Positions 25,983-35,536 of a DNA stretch of 64,000 bases are shown here, piece by piece. The stretch's first letter is position 1. Each line of letters starts with the position of its first letter. This DNA comes from Pollutibacter soli (GTDB lineage: Bacteria > Bacteroidota > Bacteroidia > Chitinophagales > Chitinophagaceae): assembly GCA_029269725.1 (NCBI GenBank), contig JARJHS010000004.1, positions 310,001 through 374,000 of the forward strand, given 5' to 3'. Both the position numbers and the translations under genes were made by a program. The notes under the pieces are model-generated. The model did no database searches. It worked only from the letters and a program-made list of their open reading frames with translations, and was not told the origin of the DNA.

Positions 25983-27239
25983 GTGAAAAAATCAATATCC
26001 TTATACTTCTTTTTTTGTTTTTGTTCTCTGTCAATCGTGTTTGCCCAAAAACAATTGACGATTGAACAATGCGAAACATTCTTCCTGAAAAATAACTTTC
26101 TGCTCATAGCTGAGCAATACAATATAGTGGCATCCCAAGCTGGAGTTGTGCAGGCGGCCATCTGGGAGCAACCTTACTTTAATGCTGAATTCAACTTTGT
26201 CAATCCGGAAGCCGGGGCGGTTTTTGATGTCGGTAAAAACGGACAGAAAGCGTTTGCCATACAGCAGCTGATTTATCTTGGAGGGAAAAAGAAGTCGGAA
26301 ATAGCATTGGCAAGATCCAACCAGGCCATTGCAGAAATGGAATTTGAACAACTGGTGAGGCAATTGAAATTTGAAATTGCTACCAGTTTTTATACGCTTT
26401 TTTTTGAAATCAACAAAGCAAGCAGCATTGAAGAGCAATTACAGAATGTTGATCGGTTAACGGATGCATATGCGGAGCAGGTAAAAAGAGGAAACATTGC
26501 ACTAAAGGACCTGGTCAGACTTCAATCTCTTTCTCTTAATATTAAAAGTCAGCTGTCTGCGATCAGGCAGAATATCTTCCAGGCACAATCCAATCTTAAA
26601 CTATTAACAGGTCTGGATTCTTTGATAGTACCTGCCGGAGGAGAACAGATATCAGATGAAGATTTTGTAAAAGTATTGTCCTACAATTCTGATCAGATCA
26701 AAGAACGCGCGATCGGGAAAAATACAGAGATCCTTATTGCAGAAAAAATGGTTGCAAATGCGGAACTATATCTGCAATGGCAGAAAACGTTAAATACACC
26801 TGATCTGACCCTGGGGCCTTCATATGATCAGCGAGGCGGTGCTTTTGCGAACCAGGTAAATATGAATCTTGGGATTTCATTGCCTTTCTGGCGCCGGAAC
26901 AGGGGAAATATCAGCATTGCAAAAGCGCAGTCAATACAGTCTTCAGTATTAAAAGACCACAAGACACTCGAACTGAAGACAAAGATTGATAATACAATCA
27001 ATAATCTTTTGCATCAGCAACAGCTATACAAAAATTTCGGCCCCGAAATTCTTCCCAATGCTGAACTGGTTTACCGGGGCATGCTTGCAAATTTTCAAAA
27101 GCAGAATATATCGCTGATTGAGTTCACGGATTTCATAGAGAGTTATAGTCAGAGCATTCTATTGATAAACGAGATAAAAAAGCAGATTGTTCTCTTTGGA
27201 GAGGAGCTGAATTTTCTCGTAAATGAAAAACTTTTTTAA
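25983..27239 (+). CDS. czcC: TolC-family outer-membrane efflux protein (CzcC-type)
   Basis: A 418-residue outer-membrane channel subunit for a tripartite metal exporter. It starts with GTG at 25983, giving a clear signal peptide (KKSISLYFFFCFCSLSIVFAQ). The mature part is helical, with the duplicated TolC arrangement: AIAEMEFEQLVRQLKFEIATSF in the first half and GISLPFWRRNRGNISIAKAQ in the second, the latter being characteristic of CzcC/CusC-like proteins. The stop codon overlaps the start of the adaptor gene by one base. Assignment to metal rather than drug efflux rests on the HME-type pump downstream. The symbol is by family; substrate is unproven. Confidence 0.88.
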   Translation: MKKSISLYFFFCFCSLSIVFAQKQLTIEQCETFFLKNNFLLIAEQYNIVASQAGVVQAAIWEQPYFNAEFNFVNPEAGAVFDVGKNGQKAFAIQQLIYLGGKKKSEIALARSNQAIAEMEFEQLVRQLKFEIATSFYTLFFEINKASSIEEQLQNVDRLTDAYAEQVKRGNIALKDLVRLQSLSLNIKSQLSAIRQNIFQAQSNLKLLTGLDSLIVPAGGEQISDEDFVKVLSYNSDQIKERAIGKNTEILIAEKMVANAELYLQWQKTLNTPDLTLGPSYDQRGGAFANQVNMNLGISLPFWRRNRGNISIAKAQSIQSSVLKDHKTLELKTKIDNTINNLLHQQQLYKNFGPEILPNAELVYRGMLANFQKQNISLIEFTDFIESYSQSILLINEIKKQIVLFGEELNFLVNEKLF

Positions 27240-28315
27240 TGAACAGATTTTTGATTCTATATGCTGCATTTGTAATTGCGGGATGTAGTGATGAGAAATA
27301 TAAGGAGGAACAACATCAGAGTTTCGCGATGAGTGAGAAAATGATGTCGACGACAGAAACTGTTCCGGCCAGAAAAGAACAGCTGCGAAATGCTTTGAGT
27401 TTCTATGGAAGAATCACTGCCGACAATAACAAAATGATCGAAGTGTATCCTGTTGTTGGTGGAAATGTGACAAAGGTTTTCGTGGAATTGGGTGATTATG
27501 TGCAACGTGGTCAATTGCTGGCAACGATCAGAAGTACCGAAGTGGCAGGGTATGAAAAAGAACTGGATGATGCAAGGAACGATGTCGTGGTTTCTTCGAA
27601 AAATTTAAAAGTGGCTGAGGAATTGTTCGATGGTAAACTCAATACCGAGCGAGATGTACTGGAAGCACAAAGCAATCTGAAAAAAGCGGAGTCACAGCTA
27701 AAGCGCATCAACCAGACGTATAGCATTTACAATATAAGGCCTGGTGCCACTTATGAAGTGAGATCGCCTTTGAATGGCTATATCATTCAAAAGAATATCA
27801 ACGAAGCGATGTTGCTCCGTAACGATCGCTCAGATAATATTTTCGATATCGCTGAAATAAACGATGTCTGGGTACTGGCGAATATCAACGAAAGTGATAT
27901 CCATCTCATAAAACTCGGTATCGATGCGGAGGTCACCACATTGAGTTATCCGGATAAAGTTTTTTACGGGAAGGTTGATAAGATTTTCAACATCATCAAC
28001 CCCGAAACAAAAGCCATGCAGGTGAGAATAAAGCTGACCAATGAAAACAATATGCTCAAACCTGAAATGCGCGCCAATATCAGGCTCACTTATTCCGAAA
28101 ATAAAGAGATGATTGCCATTCCTTCTTCTGCCATCATTTTCGATAAGAGCAAAAATTTCGTGATGGTATTCAGGGACCGCAACAACATAGAAACACGCCA
28201 GGTGGAAGTGTTTCGCCAGTTGGGTGACAGATCTTATATCACATCAGGACTTGCGGCTGATGAGTTGGTAATGACAACCAACCAACTGCTTATTTATGAT
28301 GCTTTAAATGATTGA
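27239..28315 (+). CDS. czcB: RND efflux periplasmic adaptor lipoprotein (CzcB-type)
   Basis: A 358-residue membrane-fusion protein linking the inner-membrane pump and outer-membrane channel. The N-terminus MNRFLILYAAFVIAGC carries a lipobox with the lipidated cysteine at residue 16. The barrel-sandwich/lipoyl half-motifs (VEVYPVVGGNVTKVFVELGDYVQRGQLLATI and later RSPLNGYIIQKNINEAMLL) flank a helical hairpin (about 105-155). A beta-barrel and membrane-proximal domain follow. The ATG overlaps the upstream stop by one base, and the pump's ATG lies 2 bases past this gene's stop, so the three genes are translationally linked. Confidence 0.9.
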   Translation: MNRFLILYAAFVIAGCSDEKYKEEQHQSFAMSEKMMSTTETVPARKEQLRNALSFYGRITADNNKMIEVYPVVGGNVTKVFVELGDYVQRGQLLATIRSTEVAGYEKELDDARNDVVVSSKNLKVAEELFDGKLNTERDVLEAQSNLKKAESQLKRINQTYSIYNIRPGATYEVRSPLNGYIIQKNINEAMLLRNDRSDNIFDIAEINDVWVLANINESDIHLIKLGIDAEVTTLSYPDKVFYGKVDKIFNIINPETKAMQVRIKLTNENNMLKPEMRANIRLTYSENKEMIAIPSSAIIFDKSKNFVMVFRDRNNIETRQVEVFRQLGDRSYITSGLAADELVMTTNQLLIYDALND

Positions 28316-28317
28316 TC

Positions 28318-31300
28318 ATGACGAAGTTTATCAGGGGCATCATTTCATTTTCCCTGCGTAATAAGGCGTTTACATTTTTCTGGGTAGCAGTACTAGTCAT
28401 TTCGGGAGTTGTTGCATTGAGAAGTATGCCGATAGAGGCGTTTCCGGATGTCACCAATACGCAGATCATAATTGTTACTGAATGGAATGGAAGAAGTGCG
28501 GAAGAAATTGAGCGATTTGTCACAACACCGATAGAGATTTCGATGAATCCGGTGCAGCGGAAAACAAGTGTCCGCAGCATAACGATGTTTGGGTTGAGTG
28601 TTATCAAAATCATCTTCGATGATGGCGTTGAAGATTTTTTTGCACGACAGCAGATCAGTAATCTTCTTCAGAATATTTCTCTGCCAGAAGATGTCAGCCC
28701 GGAAATTCAACCTCCCTATGGTCCGACGGGTGAAATTTTCAGGTATGTACTGAAAAGTGAAAGCAGGGATACGCGCGATCTGCTCACTATTCAGAATTGG
28801 GTCATCGATCGGCAGTTGCGTGCAGTGCCGGGCGTTGCAGATGTAGTTGCGTTTGGTGGCCAGGAGAAAATCTATGAGATCAGCGTGGACCCGAATAGGT
28901 TATCGAAATACGATATAACTCCACTGGAAGTGTATGAAGCTGTGAATAAAGGAAACCTGAACGTTGGTGGAGATGTGATCGAAAAGAATGGGCAGGCATA
29001 TGTAGTACGCGGCGTTGGTATGCTGGGTTCGATTGCAGATATCGAAAACATCATTGTAAAAGAATTGGGTAGCAATCCTGTGCTGATCAAAAACCTTGCT
29101 GAGGTAAATGAAGGTTCATTACCGAGGGTTGGACAGGCAGGAATGGATGAACAGGATGATGTAGTTGAAGGCATTGTCGTGATGCGCAAAGGTGAAAATC
29201 CGAAGGAGATATTGGCGCGGGTAAAAGAGAAAATTCATGATCTGAATGAACGAGTGTTACCCGGTGATGTTAAAATGGAAACATTTTACGATCGCGATAA
29301 CCTGATGAATTTTACTACAAAGACGGTAATGCATAATGTTATCGAAGGCATTGTACTCGTGACGTTGATTGTATTTCTTTTTATGGCCGACTGGCGAACA
29401 ACAGTCACCGTATCGATCATTATACCGCTTTCACTTTTATTCGCGTTGCTTTGTCTCAAGCTCAAGGGAATGAGTGCGAATCTTCTTTCGCTCGGAGCTG
29501 TTGACTTTGGTATCATCATCGATGGTGCCGTGGTGATGGTGGAAGGAATTTTTGTGGCGCTGGATCATATTGCATCAGAACGGGGAATGCAGGTGTATAA
29601 TAAGCTCGCCATCGGAAGTGTGATCAAAAAATCCGGAACGGAAATGGGAAAGGCCATTTTCTTTTCCAAGCTGATCATCATCATGGCCCTGCTGCCGATT
29701 TTTTCTTTTCAGAAAGTAGAAGGAAAAATGTTTTCGCCACTGGCGTATACACTTGGGTTTGCTTTGCTGGGGGCATTGTTGTTTACGCTCACCCTGGTTC
29801 CCGTATTGTGTCATATCCTGCTGAACAAAAATGTAAGAGAAAAACACAATCCATTTGTCAGGTTCTGGAATCGAATAGTTGAAAAATCTTTTGCTTTTAC
29901 CTACAGCCATAAGAAGTTGACACTGGTTTCAGCATTCGCCATCATGGGAATCAGTTTTATGTCGGCGAAATTTCTGGGTACTGAATTTCTTCCTCAGTTG
30001 AATGAAGGAGCATTGTGGGTGGAAGCAAAAATGCCAATGAGTTACAGCCTGAATGAGACAGTGAAAATGACGGCATCACTTCGCAATGAACTGAATAAAT
30101 TTCCTGAGGTGAATGGTGTATTGTCACAGGCGGGAAGAAGTAATGATGGTACCGACCCCAGTGGTTTTTATTATGTGCAGATGCAGGTCAATCTGAAGCA
30201 TAAAGATGACTGGAAAAGAAAAATCAGTGTAGATGATCTGATCCGCGAGATGGACGATTCGCTTTCCAAATACCAGGGTATCGGATACAATTATTCGCAG
30301 CCGATTATTGATAATGTTGCGGAAAGCGTGGCGGGTATAAACGCGTCCAACGCTGTGAAAATATTCGGTGATGACCTTCAGAAGCTGGATGAGATTGCCA
30401 ACCAGGTCATTGGTGAAATAAATAATGTTCATGGAATAAAAGATGTCGGTATTCTACGTAATGTAGGCCAGCCAGAGATCAGTGTTATTCTTGATCGCGA
30501 AAAAATGGCCGGTTATGGTGTGAGCATTGCTGATGCGCAGGCGGTGCTGGAAATGGCTTTTGGAGGCAAGACGGCAACGCAGAAATATGAGAACGAAAAG
30601 AAATTTGATGTTCGTGTAAGGTACCTGAAAGATTACAGGAAGAATGAGATGGACATGGCTAACCTGAAAGTTCCCACCATTACAGGGATTAAAATTCCAC
30701 TAAAAGAAATAGCAACGCTTCAACAGGTTACGGGGCCCGCATTTATTTATCGCGACAATACAAAAAGATTTATCGGTGTAAAATTTTCTGTGCGTGACAG
30801 AGACCTCGGAAGTACAATCGCTGAAGCGCAGGGTAATGTAAAAAATAATATTATGTTACCTGCAGGATATGATATCGGATGGACCGGAGAATTTGAAAAC
30901 CAGGTACGCGCAACTTCACGCCTGGCGCAGGTTGTACCGATCAGTCTTGTAGGAATATTTCTTTTGCTGTTTATTATGTTTGGTAATATTAAGGATTCTC
31001 TGATTGTGCTGGCAAATGTTCCGTTTGCGATCATCGGCGGCATACTTGCGCTTCATATCACGGGAATCAATTTTGGAATTTCTGCCGGAGTAGGATTTAT
31101 CGCGCTCTTTGGTATCTGTGTGCAGAATGGTGTGTTATTGATTTCGCAATTCCATCAGAACCTGATGAAGAAAATGCAGATGGACACAGCCATATTTGAA
31201 GCAGTGAAATTAAGAACGAGGCCAATTGTGATGACGGCTTTGATGGCATCTATCGGATTACTACCTGCAGCAATCAGTACTGGCATCGGTTCGGAATCGC

Positions 31301-31443
31301 AAAAGCCATTGGCTGTTGTGATCATTGGTGGACTAATCACCGCAACCATCCTGACCTTACTCGTTTTTCCGATCATTTTTAAAATATTCAACAGATCAGG
31401 TAAAGAAGCGTTCAACGTTCAACGTTCAACGTATAACGTTTAA
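28318..31443 (+). CDS. czcA: CzcA-type heavy-metal RND efflux pump
   Basis: A 1041-residue inner-membrane proton/metal antiporter with two sets of transmembrane helices and large periplasmic loops. Helix 4 carries DFGIIIDGAVVMVE, the signature of divalent-cation (Zn/Co/Cd/Ni) HME-RND pumps rather than the Cu/Ag CusA type; the usual following Asn is Gly here. The start ATG 28318 lies just after the adaptor gene's stop and gives the expected MTKFIRGIISFSLRNKAF. The C-terminus is odd: the last about ten residues (FNVQRSTYNV) and the TAA stop (31441-31443) are encoded by the heptad array at 31407-31455, so the array has replaced or extended the native 3' end. Confidence 0.92.
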   Translation: MTKFIRGIISFSLRNKAFTFFWVAVLVISGVVALRSMPIEAFPDVTNTQIIIVTEWNGRSAEEIERFVTTPIEISMNPVQRKTSVRSITMFGLSVIKIIFDDGVEDFFARQQISNLLQNISLPEDVSPEIQPPYGPTGEIFRYVLKSESRDTRDLLTIQNWVIDRQLRAVPGVADVVAFGGQEKIYEISVDPNRLSKYDITPLEVYEAVNKGNLNVGGDVIEKNGQAYVVRGVGMLGSIADIENIIVKELGSNPVLIKNLAEVNEGSLPRVGQAGMDEQDDVVEGIVVMRKGENPKEILARVKEKIHDLNERVLPGDVKMETFYDRDNLMNFTTKTVMHNVIEGIVLVTLIVFLFMADWRTTVTVSIIIPLSLLFALLCLKLKGMSANLLSLGAVDFGIIIDGAVVMVEGIFVALDHIASERGMQVYNKLAIGSVIKKSGTEMGKAIFFSKLIIIMALLPIFSFQKVEGKMFSPLAYTLGFALLGALLFTLTLVPVLCHILLNKNVREKHNPFVRFWNRIVEKSFAFTYSHKKLTLVSAFAIMGISFMSAKFLGTEFLPQLNEGALWVEAKMPMSYSLNETVKMTASLRNELNKFPEVNGVLSQAGRSNDGTDPSGFYYVQMQVNLKHKDDWKRKISVDDLIREMDDSLSKYQGIGYNYSQPIIDNVAESVAGINASNAVKIFGDDLQKLDEIANQVIGEINNVHGIKDVGILRNVGQPEISVILDREKMAGYGVSIADAQAVLEMAFGGKTATQKYENEKKFDVRVRYLKDYRKNEMDMANLKVPTITGIKIPLKEIATLQQVTGPAFIYRDNTKRFIGVKFSVRDRDLGSTIAEAQGNVKNNIMLPAGYDIGWTGEFENQVRATSRLAQVVPISLVGIFLLLFIMFGNIKDSLIVLANVPFAIIGGILALHITGINFGISAGVGFIALFGICVQNGVLLISQFHQNLMKKMQMDTAIFEAVKLRTRPIVMTALMASIGLLPAAISTGIGSESQKPLAVVIIGGLITATILTLLVFPIIFKIFNRSGKEAFNVQRSTYNV

Positions 31444-31455
31444 CGTAGAACGTTA
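31407..31455. repeat. heptad array B (AACGTNN), six-plus units, inside convergent gene ends
   Basis: Units in register from 31414: AACGTTC, AACGTTC, AACGTAT, AACGTTT, AACGTAG, AACGTTA, preceded by a related AAGCGTTC. The array covers the last codons and stop of czcA on the plus strand and, on the minus strand, supplies the TAA stop of fumC (31453-31455). Only nine bases separate the two convergent ORFs. Confidence 0.88.
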
Positions 31456-32856
31456 GTCGTTGATTTTTCCAACCATGTCTGCGGGAATAACCCAGGCATC
31501 AAATTCGTCGGGTTTCACATGACCGAGTTTCACTGCCATTTCTTTCAGTGTCGTTCCTTCTTTGTGCGCTTTCTGAGCGATCTCGGCTGCTTTGTAATAA
31601 CCTATTTTTGTATTGAGAGAAGTAACCAGCATCAAAGAATTCTGCAAATGTTTTTTGATATTCTCTTCGATAGGTTCGATGCCAATTGCGCACTTATCAT
31701 TAAAGCTTACACAACCTTCGCCGATCAGCCTTGCGCTATGAAGGAAGTTGTAAATCATTACTGGTTTGAATACATTCAGCTCAAAATGCCCGGTTGCACC
31801 ACCAATATTTATTGCAACATCATTTCCCAACACCTGCGCGCAGATCATGGTAAGTGCTTCGCATTGGGTTGGATTTACTTTACCAGGCATAATCGATGAC
31901 CCGGGCTCATTATCCGGGATGAATATTTCGCCTATACCACTCCGTGGTCCGGATGAAAGCATCCGGATATCGTTGGCTATCTTCATCAGACTTACAGCGA
32001 CTGTTTTTAATGCACCATGTGCTTCAACAATTGCATCGTGTGCCGCGAGGGCTTCAAATTTATTTTCAGCAGTAACAAACGGCAAGCCAGTAAGCTGTGC
32101 AATATGTTTTGCGACGTTTTCAGAATATCCCGGAGGTGTGTTTATACCCGTTCCGACAGCTGTACCACCAAGTGCAAGTTCTGAAAGATGAGGAAGTGTA
32201 TTTTTAATTGCTTTTAATCCATGATTCAGCTGCGAAACATATCCTGAGAACTCCTGACCCAGCGTGAGAGGAGTTGCATCCATAAAATGCGTACGTCCGA
32301 TCTTCACCACTTTGATAAAAGCTTTGCTTTTTGCCTGAAGCGTGTCTCTCAGTTTTTCGATGCCCGGAATAGTATTTTCAATCAGGACTTTGTAAGCCGC
32401 AATATGCATGGCTGTAGGAAAAGTATCGTTTGACGACTGTGATTTATTAACATCATCATTCGGGTGCAGGAATTTTTCTTTGTCACTCAGGTGTCCGCCA
32501 TTAAGAACATGACCGCGATAAGCAATTACTTCATTCACATTCATATTGCTTTGTGTACCACTTCCTGTCTGCCATACTACCAGCGGGAAATACTCGTCCA
32601 GTTTTCCTTCCAGTATTTCTTTGCTCACTTTGCCGATCAACTCAGCTTTTTCTTTTGAAAGAACACCTGCGTCTAAATTGGTGAGCGCAGCCGCATGTTT
32701 CAGATATGCAAATGCACGAATGATCTCCGCTGGCATGCGGTTGATATCCCTGGCAATCTTAAAATTTTCAATACTTCGCTGGGTCTGTGCACCATAATAT
32801 GCATCAACAGGTACTTTTACTTCACCCATTGTATCTTTTTCAATTCTGTAATCCAT
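31453..32856 (-). CDS. fumC: class II fumarate hydratase
   Basis: A 467-residue tetrameric, iron-independent enzyme of the TCA cycle interconverting fumarate and malate. Conserved regions of the fumarase/aspartase superfamily are present: [17 protein letters not shown] (C1), [20 protein letters not shown] (C2, with the catalytic-site His/Thr) and [16 protein letters not shown] (C3 loop). Length and the N-terminal [16 protein letters not shown] are typical of FumC. Its stop codon lies in heptad array B. Upstream, in the same direction at 43 bp, is an enoyl-CoA hydratase gene. Confidence 0.95.
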   Translation of the reverse strand: MDYRIEKDTMGEVKVPVDAYYGAQTQRSIENFKIARDINRMPAEIIRAFAYLKHAAALTNLDAGVLSKEKAELIGKVSKEILEGKLDEYFPLVVWQTGSGTQSNMNVNEVIAYRGHVLNGGHLSDKEKFLHPNDDVNKSQSSNDTFPTAMHIAAYKVLIENTIPGIEKLRDTLQAKSKAFIKVVKIGRTHFMDATPLTLGQEFSGYVSQLNHGLKAIKNTLPHLSELALGGTAVGTGINTPPGYSENVAKHIAQLTGLPFVTAENKFEALAAHDAIVEAHGALKTVAVSLMKIANDIRMLSSGPRSGIGEIFIPDNEPGSSIMPGKVNPTQCEALTMICAQVLGNDVAINIGGATGHFELNVFKPVMIYNFLHSARLIGEGCVSFNDKCAIGIEPIEENIKKHLQNSLMLVTSLNTKIGYYKAAEIAQKAHKEGTTLKEMAVKLGHVKPDEFDAWVIPADMVGKIND

Positions 32857-32899
32857 ACAACTGTTTTATCAGGAATTAATGATGTAAAAAATCAATTGG

Positions 32900-33676
32900 C
32901 TATTTACCACTGAAAACAGGCTTTCTTTTTTCAAGAAAAGCAGCTACGCCTTCTTTCATATCTTCTGTACCAAAACATTCTCCAAAGAGGTGTATTTCTT
33001 CAGCAAAACCATCCAGGTTGCGGTCGTAATACGCATTTACCGCTGCAATCACTTTTTCAAGGGCAAGCGGTGATTTTGAAATGATCGTTGACAGTACTTT
33101 TCTTACTTCGGAAATCAGGTTTTCCTGTGGGACAATTGCATTAACCAGCCCGGAATTCAATGCCTGTGTTGCGTCAATGATTTCCCCTGTCATAATCCAT
33201 TGGATTGCTTTTCCTTTACCCACAAGCATCGGCAAACGTTGTGTTCCGCCATAACCCGGGATCAGTCCCAGGTTTACCTCAGGTTGTCCGAATCTGGCAT
33301 TTTCAGATGCATATCTGAAATGACAGCTCATGGCCAGTTCACAACCACCGCCCAGAGCAAAACCATTGACTGCTGCAACAAATGGTTTCGGGCACTGTTC
33401 GATTCTGGAAAAAATATCCTGGCCCTTCTGCGCCAGTGCTTTGCCTTCTTCCGATTGCCTGGTACTGAATTCAGAAATATCGGCACCCGCCACAAACGCT
33501 TTTGCTCCTGCCCCTGTAAGTATTACTCCCTTGATTTCTTTATTGGTATAAACTTCATCAATCACTGATGCCAGTTCATCCAGAACTTCGCGATTCAGTG
33601 CATTCAGTTTCTCAGGCCGGTTAATTGTTATTGTAAACAAATGATCCTCAAGCGAAGTAAGCAGAACGTTATACAT
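32900..33676 (-). CDS. enoyl-CoA hydratase/crotonase family protein
   Basis: A 258-residue crotonase-fold enzyme that hydrates trans-2-enoyl-CoA (or crotonyl-CoA). The oxyanion-hole segment AGADISEF and NGFALGGGCELAM are present, and both acid/base glutamates of hydratases are kept: the Glu in GGGCEL and the Glu in GQPEVNLGLIPGYGGTQRL. That argues for a true hydratase rather than an isomerase or dehalogenase relative. Length is standard. It lies between fumC and a B12-binding protein gene on the same strand. A terminator-like hairpin separates it from the latter. Confidence 0.9.
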   Translation of the reverse strand: MYNVLLTSLEDHLFTITINRPEKLNALNREVLDELASVIDEVYTNKEIKGVILTGAGAKAFVAGADISEFSTRQSEEGKALAQKGQDIFSRIEQCPKPFVAAVNGFALGGGCELAMSCHFRYASENARFGQPEVNLGLIPGYGGTQRLPMLVGKGKAIQWIMTGEIIDATQALNSGLVNAIVPQENLISEVRKVLSTIISKSPLALEKVIAAVNAYYDRNLDGFAEEIHLFGECFGTEDMKEGVAAFLEKRKPVFSGK

Positions 33677-33702
33677 GCGGGATATTTTAAAACAGGAGGT
33701 TT

Positions 33703-33743
33703 AAAAAACGCTGCGAATTTACCATTAAAATAATGGCAGCGAA
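33703..33743 (-). terminator. rho-independent terminator after B12-binding gene
   Basis: Read on the minus strand, CGCTGC and GCAGCG arms (33736-33741 and 33709-33714) enclose a nested perfect CCATTA/TAATGG stem (33722-33736) and run into TTTTTT. It lies 25 bp after the stop of the B12-binding gene. Confidence 0.7.
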
Positions 33744-33768
33744 CGTTATCTCCCCCAAAATTAAAAAT

Positions 33769-34182
33769 CTAGAATGGACGATTTTTTTCCACCCAGCTGG
33801 AAATATAGTCAGCAATTTCAGTGGTGGGTGTGCCCGGTGCAAACAGATTACCTACGCCGGACGAATAAAGCTCCTGACGGTCACTGTCAGGTATGATACC
33901 TCCGCCAGTCAGCAGAACATCGTTTAAACCCTTTTCTTTCATCAAAAGCAGTATGCGACTGAATACAGTCATATGCGCTCCGGAAAGTATGCTGATCCCG
34001 ATAGCGTCGACATCTTCCTGAAGTGCTGTATTTACCACCATTTCAGGCGTTTGACGAAGGCCGGTGTAAATCACTTCCATTCCGGCATCGCGGAGTGCTG
34101 AGGCTATTACCTTAGCACCCCGGTCATGACCATCCAGCCCCACTTTTGCAACGAGTATTCTTATCGGTCTTTTCAGCGCCAT
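33769..34182 (-). CDS. cobalamin-binding domain protein, methylmalonyl-CoA mutase C-terminal-like
   Basis: A 137-residue single-domain protein with the B12-binding signature DGHDRG (residues 17-22), where H19 would coordinate cobalt, followed by SILSGAHM and [12 protein letters not shown], the S-x-L and GG elements that hold the cobalamin tail. It matches the C-terminal (small) domain of methylmalonyl-CoA mutase encoded as a separate polypeptide, so it should partner a catalytic subunit encoded elsewhere. Isobutyryl- or ethylmalonyl-CoA mutase small subunits are alternatives. The adjacent enoyl-CoA hydratase suggests a shared acyl-CoA theme, but the terminator between them argues against one transcript. 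Confidence 0.9.
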   Translation of the reverse strand: MALKRPIRILVAKVGLDGHDRGAKVIASALRDAGMEVIYTGLRQTPEMVVNTALQEDVDAIGISILSGAHMTVFSRILLLMKEKGLNDVLLTGGGIIPDSDRQELYSSGVGNLFAPGTPTTEIADYISSWVEKNRPF

Positions 34183-34349
34183 ATCAATTAAGTGGGTAAA
34201 GTTAATATTAGAAATAGCCCAGAGAAGAAGAATCTCTGTAAAAACGCTTTAGATTTTAAAAAAACTAATGTACTTTGTTTTTTTATTTCAATACCTGTAA
34301 TAGCCTCTGCAATTATCTCGCTCCCTGTTAAAAAGGTCTAACCCACAAA

Positions 34350-34357
34350 TACATTTG
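34350..34357 (+). promoter_or_regulatory. -7 promoter box (TACATTTG)
   Basis: A perfect TAnnTTTG match 33 bases before the ATG at 34391, predicting a leader of about 28 nt for the secreted-protein gene. No clear -33 element. Confidence 0.5.
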
Positions 34358-34390
34358 TTTTTTTGAGAATAAATCTATAAAACATAGGTT

Positions 34391-35305
34391 ATGAAAATGC
34401 CTTCATTTTTATCTGTATGCCGGAAATTATGCACGCTTGCCTTTTTCTCTTTTCTTATTTCTGCTGTGTCTGCACAGGAAGTATACACTAATAAGACGAT
34501 CCTTGATTTAAAGAGCGCGGGATTGTCAAAAGACGTCATGAAGAACATGATTGCTTCTGCACCCAACTGCAAATTTGAAACGGATGCTCAATCTATCATC
34601 AAATTAAAAAAAGCCGGGATTGACGATGAAGTGATCAATGCCATGATAACAAAAATGAATCCACCAGCGGCAACAACGGCAACTGCTACACCGGCATCTG
34701 CTGTTAATACAACAGTGCCGGCAACGGGTACTGTCAGCCTCGATATTTTGAAGAAAGAAGGTTCCGGAATATATTATGCTGACAAAGCAGGGATAAGCGA
34801 AATAGAACCGACTGTATATTCCGGCAAAAAAACCAGCAGCAGGGCATTGGACAATCTTACCTATGGTTTTGGAAAAAGCACTACGCGAATGACACTGAAT
34901 GGTAATACAGCAAATGTTTCAGTGAATGAAAAGAAACCGGTTTTCTATTTTGTCTTTAATAAAAGCGATGGTAATCTTAATGACCAGGGATCAGGCTGGT
35001 TGCGCGAAGTATCAGGTCCAAACGAGTTTCAGCTCGTGAAAATTATTGTTATAAAAGATAAAAAAACAGGTAAACAAACCGGCCGCGAAATTGAAACACG
35101 CGCAGGTAATTATTATTCCGGTACTGAAGAAGGGGTGAGCTCAAAGTTCAAAGTGGATTTCAAAAGGAAAAAACTGGAAGAAGGAATTTACGAGATCACT
35201 TTTGATACTGATCTCGAACCAGGCGAGTATTGCTTCATGTATGCAGGAGCCAATGTTGATCTGGGAACAAGAAATCCCAAGGTGTATGACTTCGCTGTTA
35301 AGTGA
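34391..35305 (+). CDS. secreted protein of unknown function
   Basis: A 304-residue protein with a signal peptide (about 1-29, ending SAVSAQ). Two similar helical units follow: ILDLKSAGLSKDVMKNMI (37-54) and IIKLKKAGIDDEVINAMI (69-86), each L-K-x-AG then V-hydrophobic-x-x-MI, then an Ala/Thr/Pro-rich linker (90-115). The rest (about 120-304) is predicted beta-rich and ends with a YCFMYAGANVDLGTRNPKVYDFAVK segment. No enzymatic motif is recognisable. It would be periplasmic or exposed; there is no type IX sorting tail. It is convergent with gltX, and the stretch after its stop holds two heptad arrays and an inverted repeat. Confidence 0.7.
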   Translation: MKMPSFLSVCRKLCTLAFFSFLISAVSAQEVYTNKTILDLKSAGLSKDVMKNMIASAPNCKFETDAQSIIKLKKAGIDDEVINAMITKMNPPAATTATATPASAVNTTVPATGTVSLDILKKEGSGIYYADKAGISEIEPTVYSGKKTSSRALDNLTYGFGKSTTRMTLNGNTANVSVNEKKPVFYFVFNKSDGNLNDQGSGWLREVSGPNEFQLVKIIVIKDKKTGKQTGREIETRAGNYYSGTEEGVSSKFKVDFKRKKLEEGIYEITFDTDLEPGEYCFMYAGANVDLGTRNPKVYDFAVK

Positions 35306-35309
35306 GGTT

Positions 35310-35352
35310 AACGTTAAACGTTCGAACGTTCAACGTTAAACGTTAAACGTAA
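35310..35352. repeat. heptad array C (AACGTTN), six units
   Basis: Units: AACGTTA, AACGTTCG (one extra base), AACGTTC, AACGTTA, AACGTTA, AACGTAA. The array begins four bases after the stop of the upstream secreted-protein gene. Confidence 0.85.
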
Positions 35353-35411
35353 GCCTCTGCGGATGATAATTCTTCAGCTAATTGCAAATCTTCGAACATA
35401 CAAAATTGTAA

Positions 35412-35467
35412 ATATCTGAGCTAACATTTGCGTATAATTTCTATATGCAAATGTTGGCTTAAGATAT
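35412..35467. repeat. imperfect 20-bp inverted repeat between heptad arrays
   Basis: The left arm 35412-35431 (core GCTAACATTTGC) and right arm 35447-35467 (core GCAAATGTTGGC) pair along nearly their whole length with one mismatch and one bulge, around a 15-bp AT-rich loop. It stands roughly midway between heptad arrays C and D. Confidence 0.75.
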
Positions 35468-35515
35468 CTTTTTACGCTGGTCGCGTTTGGGATGTAACTG
35501 TAAATTTCAAGTGCT

Positions 35516-35536
35516 AACGTTTTACGTTCTACGTTC
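35516..35536. repeat. heptad array D (TACGTTC), three units touching the gltX stop
   Basis: Units AACGTTT, TACGTTC, TACGTTC. The gltX stop codon (TGA on the minus strand, 35535-35537) overlaps the last unit. Array D reads as the reverse complement relative to array C in its dominant unit. Confidence 0.8.

Noticed and set aside
25983-31443. Copper/silver (Cus-type) identity of the efflux system
   Set aside because: The pump's helix 4 motif DFGIIIDGAVVMVE fits divalent-metal HME-RND pumps, not CusA.
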